Source: Motiliproteus sediminis (GTDB lineage Bacteria > Pseudomonadota > Gammaproteobacteria > Pseudomonadales > Balneatricaceae). From it: a stretch of DNA of 64,000 bases. The notes under the pieces were generated by a model. The model ran no database searches. It was given only the letters and a program-made list of their open reading frames with translations, and was not told where the DNA came from. The position numbers were made by a program, and so were the translations under genes. This document shows positions 14,867 to 23,375 of the stretch, one piece after another. Position 1 is the first letter of the stretch. Each line of letters begins with the position of its first letter. Location: the NCBI RefSeq assembly GCF_017912535.1, contig NZ_JAERQK010000009.1, positions 1-64,000 on the forward strand. The letters are read 5' to 3'.

Positions 14867-17431
14867 ATGGAGCGCCGCCTGCTGCAGTTGGAGCAGGAAA
14901 ACCGGCGGCTGCGCAAGATCAACCGGGCGCTGATGGAGCGGGTGGAATCGGGGCCTTCCAATCATGGCGGTGCGTACGGCAACTTCGAGCACGCGGTGTT
15001 TCTGGCCGAGCAGGTTCGGGAACGGACCGAGGCGCTCAACGCGGCGCTAAGCGAACTCAAGCACAGCAATCGCGCCCTCAAGGCGGCCAGCAACGAGGCC
15101 CAGAACGCGCACGGGCTGCTGCGAGACGCGATTGAAAGTATCTCTGACGCTTTCGTACTCTACGACGGCGACCGCCGGCTGGTACTGGCCAACTCCAAGT
15201 TCTCCGAATTCTGGCGCGCCTCCGGGGTGCAGATTCGCCCCGGCATGCATCAACAGGAGATCAAAGTGCTGTCCCAGCGCTTTCGTCTGATCGACCGCCT
15301 CTATGATGCCGGCCGCAGCATGACCGGTGGCAGTAATACCCTGCTGGGCGACGGCAAGGTGTTTCGCCTGCGCAGCGGTAACTGGCTGCAGGTGAGCGAA
15401 CGCAGCACCCGCGATGGCGGGCTGGTGGTGCTCTACAAGGATATCACCGCGTTAATCGAAAACGAGCGCGCGGCGCGTGAACGGGCGCTGGCGAAGAAGT
15501 CGGAGCTGTTGCAAAACACCCTTTACAACCTGTCACAGGGCGTGGTGGTAGTGGGACCACTGCAGCGGTTGGAGACCTGGAACCAGCGCTTCTCGGAGCT
15601 TACCGGTATACCGCGCAGCAGACTGGCGGTGGGGGTGCCCTTTGAAGCGTTGATGGCCGATGCCGAGGTGCTGGCGCTCACTCCGCGCAGCACCGATGCT
15701 GACGGCAAGGCGCTGCTGCAGAGTGAACAGGTGTTGAGCAGTGGCCGGGTGCTGGAGATCAAAACCCATCCGCTGCCGGATGGTGGTTTCGTTAACACCT
15801 ATACCGATATTACCGAGCGCAGTCGCGCGGTGCAGGCACTGGCCGCCAGTGAGCGTCGTATCCGCTTGATCACCGATGCGGTGCCGGCGTTGATCGCTTA
15901 CGTCGACAAGGAGCTGACCTTCGGCTTCACCAACCGCGCCTACGAACGCTGGTACGGTTGGGACCGGGAAGCGATTCTGGGTCGGCGGCTGGCGGATATT
16001 CTCACCCCGGAACAGCAGCAGAAACTGCAGCCCTTTATCGACCGTGCGCTGGCGGGAGAAACGGTAACCTTTGATATCTCCGAATCGCGCGCCGACGGCG
16101 ACGATCGCTACGTGGTCAAATCCTACGTGCCCCAGTGCGACCGCGATGGCCAGGTCGACGGCTTCTACGTGCTGGTACAGGATATTACCGAGCGCCGTCG
16201 CACGGCCGAGGCGCTGCGCGAGTCCTATATGCATCTTGAGCAGCGGGTGGCGGAGCGCACCGCGGAACTGACCGAGGTCAATGCCATGCTGCTGGAAGCC
16301 AAGAAAGAGGCTGAAAACGCCAACCACAGCAAGACCAAGTTCCTTGCTGCCGCCAGCCATGATCTGTTGCAGCCGATGAACGCTGCACGGTTGTTTGCGG
16401 CTTCACTGCTGGAGCATGGTCTGAATGAGCGCACCCGTCAGCTGGTGGAGTCGCTCAATTACTCGCTGGAGGATGTGGAATCACTGCTGGGGGCGTTGGT
16501 GGATATCTCCAAACTGGATGCCGGGGCGGTTAAACCGGATAAGACCGCTTTTTCCGCCCGCGACCTGCTGGGCAACCTGGCCAACGAGTATCGCTCGCTG
16601 GCACAGAATGCCGGTCTGGCCTTTCATTTTGTGCCTTCCAGTGCGGTGATCTGCACCGACTCGCAGTTGCTGGCGCGGATTCTGCGCAATCTGCTGAGTA
16701 ACGCCATCCGTTATACCCGTGCCGGGCGCATTCTACTGGGGTGCCGGCGTACCGCCGCCGGTCTGTCGATCGAGGTTTGGGACACCGGTATCGGCATCGC
16801 TGCCGAGAAATTGCAGGAGATCTTCGAAGAGTTCAACCGCCTGCAGCCCGATAACTCTGCCCGCGATAAGGGGCTGGGGCTGGGATTGGCGATCGTCGAT
16901 AAGATGGCGGGGATTCTCGATCATCGTATCAAGGTGCGTTCCATCCTTGGCCGTGGATCCTGCTTTGCGGTGGAGGTGCCTTTTGGTCAGGTGCCCGCGG
17001 CACCGGCGTTCAAGTCGGGCCTGGTGGCGCAGCTCGATCAGCAGCAGTTGCTGGGTAAGCGGGTGCTGGTGCTGGATAACGATCACGCCATCTGCGAAGC
17101 GATGCAGACCCTGCTGGGTGGCTGGGGGTGCCGAGTGCTGACCGCCCGCAATGTCGCCGGGGTGCAGGCCCAGGCGGATGAGCTGGCGCGCGGTATCGAT
17201 CTGTTTGTGGTGGATTATCATCTGGACGATGGCGTGACCGGGCTTGAGGCGCTGCACCAACTGGAGCCGCTGGCGATCGACGCGCCGGTACTGATGATCA
17301 CCGCCAACTACAGCAACGAACTCAAGCAGCAGGTGCGCGATCTGGGGTACAGCCTGATGAACAAGCCGGTTAAGCCGGCCAAGCTCAAGGCGGTGGCCCA
17401 TCACCTGATGATGCCGGCGACAGTGGCTTGA
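14867..17431 (+). CDS. Hybrid sensor histidine kinase, NahK/ErcS'-like
   Basis: From ATG 14867 this is an 854-residue cytoplasmic kinase without membrane spans. It has an N-terminal coiled coil (LEQENRRLRKINRALMERVE) and three PAS-type segments beginning near residues 82, 211 and 330. The HisKA domain has phosphoacceptor H498 in AAASHDLLQPMNAAR. The HATPase domain shows NLLSNAIRYT, DTGIGIA and GLGLGLAIV. The C-terminal receiver has phosphoacceptor D783 in FVVDYHLDDG and lysine in MNKPVKP. This is the plan of NahK. It follows the FIST gene, whose stop lies 35 bases before this ATG. GTG 14843 or TTG 14825, the latter overlapping the FIST stop, are alternative starts. It likely relays a nitric oxide signal from the FIST partner. 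Confidence 0.85.
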   Translation: MERRLLQLEQENRRLRKINRALMERVESGPSNHGGAYGNFEHAVFLAEQVRERTEALNAALSELKHSNRALKAASNEAQNAHGLLRDAIESISDAFVLYDGDRRLVLANSKFSEFWRASGVQIRPGMHQQEIKVLSQRFRLIDRLYDAGRSMTGGSNTLLGDGKVFRLRSGNWLQVSERSTRDGGLVVLYKDITALIENERAARERALAKKSELLQNTLYNLSQGVVVVGPLQRLETWNQRFSELTGIPRSRLAVGVPFEALMADAEVLALTPRSTDADGKALLQSEQVLSSGRVLEIKTHPLPDGGFVNTYTDITERSRAVQALAASERRIRLITDAVPALIAYVDKELTFGFTNRAYERWYGWDREAILGRRLADILTPEQQQKLQPFIDRALAGETVTFDISESRADGDDRYVVKSYVPQCDRDGQVDGFYVLVQDITERRRTAEALRESYMHLEQRVAERTAELTEVNAMLLEAKKEAENANHSKTKFLAAASHDLLQPMNAARLFAASLLEHGLNERTRQLVESLNYSLEDVESLLGALVDISKLDAGAVKPDKTAFSARDLLGNLANEYRSLAQNAGLAFHFVPSSAVICTDSQLLARILRNLLSNAIRYTRAGRILLGCRRTAAGLSIEVWDTGIGIAAEKLQEIFEEFNRLQPDNSARDKGLGLGLAIVDKMAGILDHRIKVRSILGRGSCFAVEVPFGQVPAAPAFKSGLVAQLDQQQLLGKRVLVLDNDHAICEAMQTLLGGWGCRVLTARNVAGVQAQADELARGIDLFVVDYHLDDGVTGLEALHQLEPLAIDAPVLMITANYSNELKQQVRDLGYSLMNKPVKPAKLKAVAHHLMMPATVA

Positions 17432-17475
17432 GCGGCGGTTATCCGTGGGTTTGTTTGACCGTCGGCAGCTGCTTG

Positions 17476-17504
17476 CTGACGCTGCTCGATACCCTCGCTA
17501 TAAT
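17476..17504 (+). promoter_or_regulatory. Sigma-70 promoter for the DnaQ-like gene
   Basis: CTGACG (17476-17481) and a perfect TATAAT (17499-17504) are separated by 17 bases. The predicted transcription start is about 20 bases before the ATG at 17531. Confidence 0.6.
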
Positions 17505-17530
17505 GGGCGCTTTTGGCCGCGTTAGTTTTC

Positions 17531-18166
17531 ATGTCCCCAGCTCTCAACCGCCCCGCCGACACCTTGGTGGTGCTCGACTTCGAAACCACCGGTCTGTCGC
17601 CCGACCAGGGTGACCGCGCCATCGAAATCGGTGCCGTACGGCTGCTCAACGGCAGTGTGGCAGACCGCTTTCAGGCGTTGATGAATCCGGGGCGGCGGAT
17701 CAGCGGCTTTATCGAGAACTACACCGGGATCAGCAACGCCATGCTCGCTGATGCGCCACCCTGTGCCGAGGTGATGAGTGAATTCGCCGCCTTTGTCGGC
17801 GACGATCATCTGGTGGCCCATAACGCGTCGTTCGACAGCCGCTTTCTGGAGGCGGAATTCGCCCGCATAGGGCTGCCCGTCGGCGGGACGTTTGTCTGTT
17901 CCATGCTGGCGGCGCGGCGGCTCTATCCGCAGGCCCCCAACCATAAACTGGGCACTCTCGTAGCGTACAAGAACCTGCCCACCGAGGGCGTTTATCACCG
18001 TGCGCTGGCCGATGCGGAGATGACCGCGCAGCTGTGGCTGCAGATGTTGGCCGATCTGGAGCAGGAACATGGCTTGAGCCGGGTGCCGTTCGCGGTGATG
18101 CAGCAGTTGACTCGCACCGCCAAGAGCAGTGTTGCGGCGCTGTTGAGGCGGGAGGCACAACGGTGA
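17531..18166 (+). CDS. DnaQ-like DEDDh 3'-5' exonuclease
   Basis: This 211-residue protein is a stand-alone DEDDh exonuclease of the DNA polymerase III epsilon type. Exo I is VVLDFETTGLSPDQGD (D16, E18), Exo II is VAHNASFDSRFL, and the Exo III region is VYHRALADAEMTAQLW with the catalytic His and Asp. It is shorter than DnaQ and lacks the typical alpha-binding tail, so it is probably a paralogue involved in repair or RNA processing rather than the replicative proofreader. A TATAAT promoter lies directly upstream. An RsuA-family gene starts 14 bases after its stop. Confidence 0.85.
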   Translation: MSPALNRPADTLVVLDFETTGLSPDQGDRAIEIGAVRLLNGSVADRFQALMNPGRRISGFIENYTGISNAMLADAPPCAEVMSEFAAFVGDDHLVAHNASFDSRFLEAEFARIGLPVGGTFVCSMLAARRLYPQAPNHKLGTLVAYKNLPTEGVYHRALADAEMTAQLWLQMLADLEQEHGLSRVPFAVMQQLTRTAKSSVAALLRREAQR

Positions 18167-18180
18167 GGCGGAGTTGAAAC

Positions 18181-18876
18181 GTGCGTCTTGATCGTATGCT
18201 GGGCAATCTGCCCCAGGGGAGTCGTCAGCTCGCGCGGCACTGGCTGGCCAGCGGACGGATCGCGGTGGATGGCGTGCGGATCGCCGATGGCTGTTATCCG
18301 GTAACCCCGTTTAGCCGCGTGACGTTGGATGACCAGCCGATACAGACCCGTCAGCCGCGCTACTTTATGCTGCACAAGCCCGGCGGCTACCTCAGTGCCA
18401 CCTCGGACCCCGATCATCCTACGGTGATGGAGCTGCTGGATGACGCCGATAGCGGCCAGCTGCATATTGCCGGGCGGCTGGATCGCGCCAGTACCGGCTT
18501 GCTGCTGTTGACCGATGATGGGCGCTGGTCGCGCCGCCTGACCGAGCCGGAGCGTCGGGTCGCCAAGGTCTATCGGGTCGATACTGAAGATCCGATCCAC
18601 CCCGATACCGCGCGTCGTTTCGCCGAGGGAATCTATTTCGACTACGAGGGTATCACCACCCGGCCGGTTGAGCTGCAGCAGCTCGGCCCCAGGCAGGTGC
18701 GCCTGACCCTGTTTGAAGGGCGCTACCACCAGATCAAGCGGATGTTCGGTCGCTTTCGCAACCGGGTGCTGTCCCTGCATCGCGAACAGATTGGCAGCCT
18801 GGCGTTGGATCCGGACCTCGCACCCGGCGAATATCGCCCGCTGACGCCCGCTGAGGTGTCGGCTCTTGGCGACTGA
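18181..18876 (+). CDS. RsuA-family pseudouridine synthase (divergent paralogue)
   Basis: This 231-residue protein has an N-terminal S4 RNA-binding domain (MRLDRMLGNLPQGSRQLARH) and a catalytic domain with YFMLHKPGGYLSAT, the aspartate motif AGRLDRASTGLLLLTDDG, and the terminal FEGRYHQIKRMFGRF. It would isomerise a specific rRNA uridine. The second RsuA-type gene in this window (30692-31396) keeps the IDTTGLVLL form of the catalytic motif found in E. coli RsuA, whereas this one has RASTGLLLL, so its target may differ. It starts at GTG 18181, shortly after the exonuclease stop. Confidence 0.85.
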   Translation: MRLDRMLGNLPQGSRQLARHWLASGRIAVDGVRIADGCYPVTPFSRVTLDDQPIQTRQPRYFMLHKPGGYLSATSDPDHPTVMELLDDADSGQLHIAGRLDRASTGLLLLTDDGRWSRRLTEPERRVAKVYRVDTEDPIHPDTARRFAEGIYFDYEGITTRPVELQQLGPRQVRLTLFEGRYHQIKRMFGRFRNRVLSLHREQIGSLALDPDLAPGEYRPLTPAEVSALGD

Positions 18877-19019
18877 TCCAGCGCTCCCTCTCTCTTGACA
18901 CCCCCAACTAGGCGCAGTGGCGCCGGCTTTAAGGGTGCGAGCACGCATGAATCGCTGTTTGTCCACCCGGTTAATCGCTTCTGCTACAGTGGTTTGATTG
19001 ACAGCCATGGAGCGGATCT

Positions 19020-19460
19020 ATGCAGCCCTTTCCCCATCACTATCAGGTTCAGGTCAACGCCGAAGCTAACCAACCCCTCACCACCGGTTGCGATCAGTTG
19101 CCACCGCTGCGGGTGGACACGCCGACCACCTTTGGCGGTTCGGGTGAGCACTGGTCGCCGGAAGAGTTGCTGTTGGCGGCGCTGGGTAACTGTTATGCGC
19201 TGTCTTTTCGGGCGCTGGCCAAAGCCTCGGGGCTGGCCTGGGTGAGCCTCGATGTTGCGGTCGAAGGGGTGCTGGATAAGGTGGAGCGGCAGATGCGTTT
19301 TACCCGGGCGACCCTGCGTGTGGGACTGACACTGGCTCCGGGCGCTGACCTGGACGCCGCAGAGCGGCAGCTGCAGCGGGCCGAATCAATCTGCATCGTC
19401 GCCAACTCGCTACGGGTGCCGCTGGCGCTGATTACCGAGGTCCAGGCTGGCGTGGGTTAA
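19020..19460 (+). CDS. OsmC/Ohr-family peroxiredoxin-like protein
   Basis: This 146-residue protein has the OsmC fold signature: GEHWSPEELLLAALGNCYALSFRALA with C58, and AESICIVANSLRVPL with C125. These are the two reactive cysteines that reduce organic hydroperoxides in Ohr/OsmC proteins. The more divergent sequence fits the general OsmC group better than Ohr proper. GGAGCGG precedes the ATG. Its stop overlaps that of the convergent lipoprotein gene. No OhrR-type regulator is adjacent. Confidence 0.88.
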   Translation: MQPFPHHYQVQVNAEANQPLTTGCDQLPPLRVDTPTTFGGSGEHWSPEELLLAALGNCYALSFRALAKASGLAWVSLDVAVEGVLDKVERQMRFTRATLRVGLTLAPGADLDAAERQLQRAESICIVANSLRVPLALITEVQAGVG

Positions 19461-19825
19461 CGCCGCAGCCTGATGGTGCCCTGGATGCGATTGAAACTCA
19501 TCAAACCGCGGTCGGGTCCGCTCAGCTTGATTGATCCCTGGGCTGCCCGCCCGGAGATCTGAGCACCCTCGCCCTGGAAGTTGGCGCTGCTCTTGCGACC
19601 GAAGTGAACTTCGTTGTTGCGGCTTTCAAAGCTGAGCTGCTCGTAGCGTTCGTCGAGGTAGGGGATCTCGATAAAGTCTTTGCCGATGGTGAGCTGCCCG
19701 AGTTCAACGGTGATGCCCTGGTTGATCAAAACACCCGACCATCTGCCCTGGGCATCATGGGAATCGGTGGAACAGCCCAGCAGTAACGTCACCATGCATA
19801 GCGCAACGGTCACACCTGTTTTCAT
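19457..19825 (-). CDS. Small predicted lipoprotein of unknown function
   Basis: From ATG 19825 this is a 122-residue protein with a short signal sequence ending in the lipobox LLLGC, so it is probably lipidated at C18 and anchored in the envelope. The mature part (RWSGVLINQGITVELGQLTIGKD...) looks all-beta and ends with RIQGTIRLRR. I do not recognise a family. The stop overlaps the end of the convergent osmC-like gene. An upstream in-frame start would place 19 extra residues before the signal peptide and is less likely. Confidence 0.65.
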   Translation of the reverse strand: MKTGVTVALCMVTLLLGCSTDSHDAQGRWSGVLINQGITVELGQLTIGKDFIEIPYLDERYEQLSFESRNNEVHFGRKSSANFQGEGAQISGRAAQGSIKLSGPDRGLMSFNRIQGTIRLRR

Positions 19826-19934
19826 CGTACTACCTGCCAAATGCTCAATGAATACGTTGACTCTAATGGATCGAGCCTTCATTCACATTGATGCAGGGCA
19901 GTGAAGCGCAAATGGGTGGCAGTTGTGTTGCAGA

Positions 19935-19969
19935 TTAATACCGCCGGTGGCGTGGGCCGGCGGTATTAA
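19935..19969 (-). terminator. Hairpin after the response-regulator gene
   Basis: A perfect 13-bp inverted repeat, TTAATACCGCCGG (19935-19947) and CCGGCGGTATTAA (19957-19969), lies ten bases after the response-regulator stop. It lacks a long T-run, so termination is likely but not certain, and it could work on both strands. Confidence 0.6.
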
Positions 19970-19978
19970 GGGCTGGTC

Positions 19979-20650
19979 TCAACGCTTGAGATAGTGGTTA
20001 AAGTCGATGTTGCTGGCAGAGAGTACGGCCTGAATGCGGTTGTGGACGTTGAGCTTGCGCAGAATGGCGGAAACGTGGGCTTTGACCGTGGTTTCGGCGA
20101 TGCAGAGGTTGTAGGCGATCTGTTTGTTGGATTCGCCGTTGGCCATCCGCTCCAGCACCAGCAGCTGGCGTCGGGTCAGGCTGTTAAGCATCTCCGGAGG
20201 GATGGCGTTGTCATCCTGGCGGCGATGACGACTGCTGCTGGAATCCTGCGCTGAACGGATCACGTCGGACGGCAGGTAGACCTGCCCGGAGAGTACCTGC
20301 TCCAGCGCCTGGGTCATCTTTTCTCGCGGTAGCGATTTGATAATGAAACCCACGGCACCATAAGTCATCGCCTGCAAGACGATGCTCTTTTCCTCTTCTG
20401 CCGAGATGATGACCACCGGAATGGTGGGCGCTTCATTGCGTAGCTGCATCAATCCGTTGAGGCCATGCATTCCCGGCATGTTGAGGTCGAGCAGAATCAG
20501 ATCGAGATCTTCGTTAGCTTCGGCGTGGGCCAGTGCATCGTCGAGATTTTCGGCTTCAACAATGACGGCATCGGGGTAGCGGCTGCGGATAACCCCGGCA
20601 ATCGCTTCGCGAAACAGGGGGTGGTCGTCGGCAATCAGTAGGTTGTACAA
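19979..20650 (-). CDS. NarL/LuxR-type two-component response regulator
   Basis: This 223-residue protein has an N-terminal receiver (acidic pair in [13 protein letters not shown], phosphoacceptor D55 in [11 protein letters not shown]105 in [10 protein letters not shown]) and a C-terminal LuxR-type helix-turn-helix ([20 protein letters not shown], then [15 protein letters not shown]). It is a DNA-binding transcription regulator. In Pseudomonas, related regulators of the AgmR/ErbR type lie close to the NahK-like kinase gene, and here the kinase is 2.5 kb away on the other strand, so it may be a target of that kinase. No cognate kinase gene is directly adjacent. An ABC transporter operon diverges from it across 182 bases. 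Confidence 0.9.
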   Translation of the reverse strand: MYNLLIADDHPLFREAIAGVIRSRYPDAVIVEAENLDDALAHAEANEDLDLILLDLNMPGMHGLNGLMQLRNEAPTIPVVIISAEEEKSIVLQAMTYGAVGFIIKSLPREKMTQALEQVLSGQVYLPSDVIRSAQDSSSSRHRRQDDNAIPPEMLNSLTRRQLLVLERMANGESNKQIAYNLCIAETTVKAHVSAILRKLNVHNRIQAVLSASNIDFNHYLKR

Positions 20651-20832
20651 GGTAAGGCTCCCGTACGTGTCTTTATTATTATGATGTTACGACTATTAGA
20701 TCGTTAGACCTGTAGCAAGTGTATTCTACCTTAGCGGCTGTAAAAGGGGTCGAAAGTACTATTTTGCCCCGGCCTTCCTGCGCTCTACCGTGATATCTAC
20801 CTGAATATCCATGATCACCGCGTGAGACTGCC

Positions 20833-21834
20833 ATGCCGCTGCTGTTTGCTGTTACTTCGCTGTTGTGCCGCTGCGGGCCCGCTGTGCTGGCATTGCTGTG
20901 CTTTGCTGGGGCTGCTGCGCAGGCTGACGAGCAACCCCTTATCCGCGCGGCGGTGCTGAAATACGGCACGGTCAGCTGGGAACTGCAAACCCTGCAGGCG
21001 CAGCGGTTCGACCAACAGCAGGGTTTTAGCCTGCAGCTAGTGCCGCTGGCCAGTATGATGGCGACGCAAACGGCGCTCAAAAGTGGTGCAGTCGAGGTTA
21101 TCGTCGCCGATTGGCTGTGGGTCGCACGTCAGCGTGCAGCGGGCGACAAGCTCCAGTTCATGCCTTTTTCCGCCAGTGTCGGCAAGGTCGTGGTCGCCGC
21201 CGATAGCCCCATTCAGCAACTGCAACAGCTGCGTGGCCGGCGCATCGGTGTGGCGGGCGGCCCGTTGAGCAAAGGCTGGTTGCTGCTGCAGGCGGTGGCA
21301 CTGCAACGTGGTATCGACCTCAAACAGGAGTCCTCGCTGCAGTTTGGTGCTCCGCCACTGCTCAACGCTGCACTGGAGCAAGGGCAGCTGGACGCAGTGG
21401 TGACTTTCTGGCATTACGCCGCTCGGCTGGAAGCGAGGGGCTGGCGCGCGCTGGTGGATCTTGATCAGCTCGGTCGGGAGCTGGGGCTGAGTACCGACCT
21501 GCCGCTGCTGGGTTATGTGTTTGCCGAATCCTGGGCCCGCGAACATCCGCAGCGCGTAGCTGCCCTGCAGCGCGCGGTGCGCTTAGCGCGCGATTATCTC
21601 AACCGGCAGGAGGCCGGCTGGCAGGCGCTGCGTCCGCAGATGCGGGCCGAGGATGAGGCCGTTTATCGTCGTCTGCAGGCCGGTTACCGCTCCGGCACCC
21701 CGGCCGTTTTGACCGCGGCCCATCTGCGTGATGCCGAACGTCTCTTTCAGGTGCTGGCCGAGATCGGCGGTGCGCCGCTGGTGGGCTCGGCTACCCGGCT
21801 GGACCCACAGTTGTTCTGGCGGGGCGGCGATTAA
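20833..21834 (+). CDS. ABC transporter periplasmic binding protein, NitT/TauT type
   Basis: This 333-residue protein starts with a signal peptide (LCRCGPAVLALLCFAGAAAQ, cleavage near ADEQP). It then has the two-lobed binding-protein pattern of the nitrate/sulfonate/taurine family: AVLKYGTVSWEL, ALKSGAVEVIVADWLWVAR, LRGRRIGVAGGPLSKGWLLL, QLDAVVTFWHYAARLEARGW. It would deliver a small anion or related ligand to the permease encoded next; the ligand cannot be assigned. Its stop overlaps the permease start (TAATG), so the three transporter genes form one operon. The gene lies divergent from the LuxR-type regulator. Confidence 0.85.
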   Translation: MPLLFAVTSLLCRCGPAVLALLCFAGAAAQADEQPLIRAAVLKYGTVSWELQTLQAQRFDQQQGFSLQLVPLASMMATQTALKSGAVEVIVADWLWVARQRAAGDKLQFMPFSASVGKVVVAADSPIQQLQQLRGRRIGVAGGPLSKGWLLLQAVALQRGIDLKQESSLQFGAPPLLNAALEQGQLDAVVTFWHYAARLEARGWRALVDLDQLGRELGLSTDLPLLGYVFAESWAREHPQRVAALQRAVRLARDYLNRQEAGWQALRPQMRAEDEAVYRRLQAGYRSGTPAVLTAAHLRDAERLFQVLAEIGGAPLVGSATRLDPQLFWRGGD

Positions 21835-22589
21835 TGGCGGCTGCCAGCCTGCGTCGGGTGCTGCCACTGCTGGCGCTGCTGCTGTTGTGGCAGCTGTTGG
21901 CGTGGTGGGTGAGCGGCCCCTTGCTGCCGGCACCCGTGCAGGTACTGGGGGTGTTAGCCCAGCAGGCGCTCAGCGGCGAGCTGTGGCTGCATCTGGGGAT
22001 GACGCTGGCCCGGGTCGGCGTTGCCTTTGTGCTGGCGATGCTGCTCGGCGTGACGCTGGGGGTAGCGATGGGGCGGCGACCGCGGCTCAACGCCCTGCTT
22101 GATCCGTTACTGGTAACCCTGCTCAACGTACCGGCGCTGGTGGTGATTATCCTGCTCTACATCTGGGGCGGGCTGAACGAGCTGGCGGCGGTGGCCGCTG
22201 TGGTAATCAACAAGGTTCCCAACGTGGCGGTCACCCTGCGCGAAGGCGCACGTAGTCTGGATCGCCAGTACCAGAGTCTGGCGCGGGTCTATCGGTTGGG
22301 GCGGTTGACCCTGCTGCGCGATATCTGGCTGCCTCAGTTGAGCCCCTACCTGTTGGCGGCCTCGCGCTCGGGTCTGGCGCTGATCTGGAAAATTGTGCTG
22401 GTGGTGGAGCTGATGGGGCGTAGCAACGGTGTTGGCTTTCAGCTGCATCTGGGATTCCAGATGTTCGACGTGGCGTTGATTCTGGCCTATAGCCTGGCGT
22501 TCATCGCCGTAGTGCAGGCGATAGAATGGTGGCTGCTGCAGCCCTGGGAGCAGCGCCAGAACCGCTGGCGCACGGAGGCAGCGTTATGA
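21834..22589 (+). CDS. ABC transporter permease, NitT/TauT type
   Basis: This 251-residue inner-membrane permease has about six hydrophobic spans, beginning LRRVLPLLALLLLWQLLAWW. The ATPase-coupling loop EGARSLDRQYQSLARVYRLG is followed by LPQLSPYLLAASRSGLALIW, which is typical of SsuC/TauC-like permeases. It overlaps the binding-protein gene upstream and the ATPase gene downstream (ATGA). It partners with both to import an unidentified substrate. Confidence 0.9.
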   Translation: MAAASLRRVLPLLALLLLWQLLAWWVSGPLLPAPVQVLGVLAQQALSGELWLHLGMTLARVGVAFVLAMLLGVTLGVAMGRRPRLNALLDPLLVTLLNVPALVVIILLYIWGGLNELAAVAAVVINKVPNVAVTLREGARSLDRQYQSLARVYRLGRLTLLRDIWLPQLSPYLLAASRSGLALIWKIVLVVELMGRSNGVGFQLHLGFQMFDVALILAYSLAFIAVVQAIEWWLLQPWEQRQNRWRTEAAL

Positions 22590-23275
22590 TTCGACTGACC
22601 ATAGCGCGCAAGCTAGTGGCGACCCGTCCACTCTATCGTGACTTCACCTTGCAGCTGGAGGCCGGGGAGCTGGTATGCCTGCTGGGTCCGTCCGGTTGCG
22701 GTAAAACCACCCTGCTGAATCTGGTGGCGGGCCTCGACCAGGATTTTGACGGCCGGCTCGAAGGTCTGGACCGCTGCCGGTTGGGCTATCTGTTTCAGGA
22801 GCCGCGCCTGTTGCCCTGGCGCACGGTGGCCGAAAACCTCACCCTGGTGGCGCCCGCTCGTGCCGATCAGGTAGAGCGGCTGTTAGGTGATCTGGAACTG
22901 GAGGGATGCGCTGCGCACTACCCCCGTCAGCTGTCGCTGGGGATGGCGCGGCGGGCGGCCTTGGCGCGAGCGCTGATGGTGGAGCCGCAGCTGTTGCTGC
23001 TGGATGAGCCCTTTGTCTCCCTCGATCCGCCCACCGCGCAAGCGATGCAGCGGGTGTTGCAGCGGGTGCGTCAGCGTTACCCGGAGATGGCGGTGCTGAT
23101 GGTGTCCCATGATGTGCGTGAAGCGCTGGCGCTGGCGGATCGGGTGCTGGTGCTGGGCGGCGCGCCCACCACCGTGCGTCATCAGCTCAGTCCACATCCC
23201 GGTGCTTGCGCCGACCAGCGAGCCCTGGAAGAACGCCAGTTGCTGGCGGCGTATCCGCTCTCCGCCTCGTCATAG
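22586..23275 (+). CDS. ABC transporter ATP-binding protein, NitT/TauT type
   Basis: This 229-residue ATPase shows Walker A (LLGPSGCGKTTLLNLVAG), a Q-loop (GYLFQEPRLLPWRTVAENL), the signature region QLSLGMARRAALARALM in place of the canonical LSGGQ, Walker B (LLLLDEPFVSLD) and the switch histidine (VLMVSHDVREAL). The SLGMARR signature is common in the SsuB/TauB group. ATG 22586 overlaps the permease stop and follows GGAGG. It ends the three-gene operon; a DEAD-box helicase gene begins 100 bases later. Confidence 0.9.
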   Translation: MIRLTIARKLVATRPLYRDFTLQLEAGELVCLLGPSGCGKTTLLNLVAGLDQDFDGRLEGLDRCRLGYLFQEPRLLPWRTVAENLTLVAPARADQVERLLGDLELEGCAAHYPRQLSLGMARRAALARALMVEPQLLLLDEPFVSLDPPTAQAMQRVLQRVRQRYPEMAVLMVSHDVREALALADRVLVLGGAPTTVRHQLSPHPGACADQRALEERQLLAAYPLSASS

Positions 23276-23375
23276 CGTATGGAATCCGGTATCATGCGCG
23301 CACACCAAAGCCCCTCGCGAGATCGCGCGCGGCACCTATGAATTCGCGCCCTGCGCATCCTGAGTTATCCCCATT

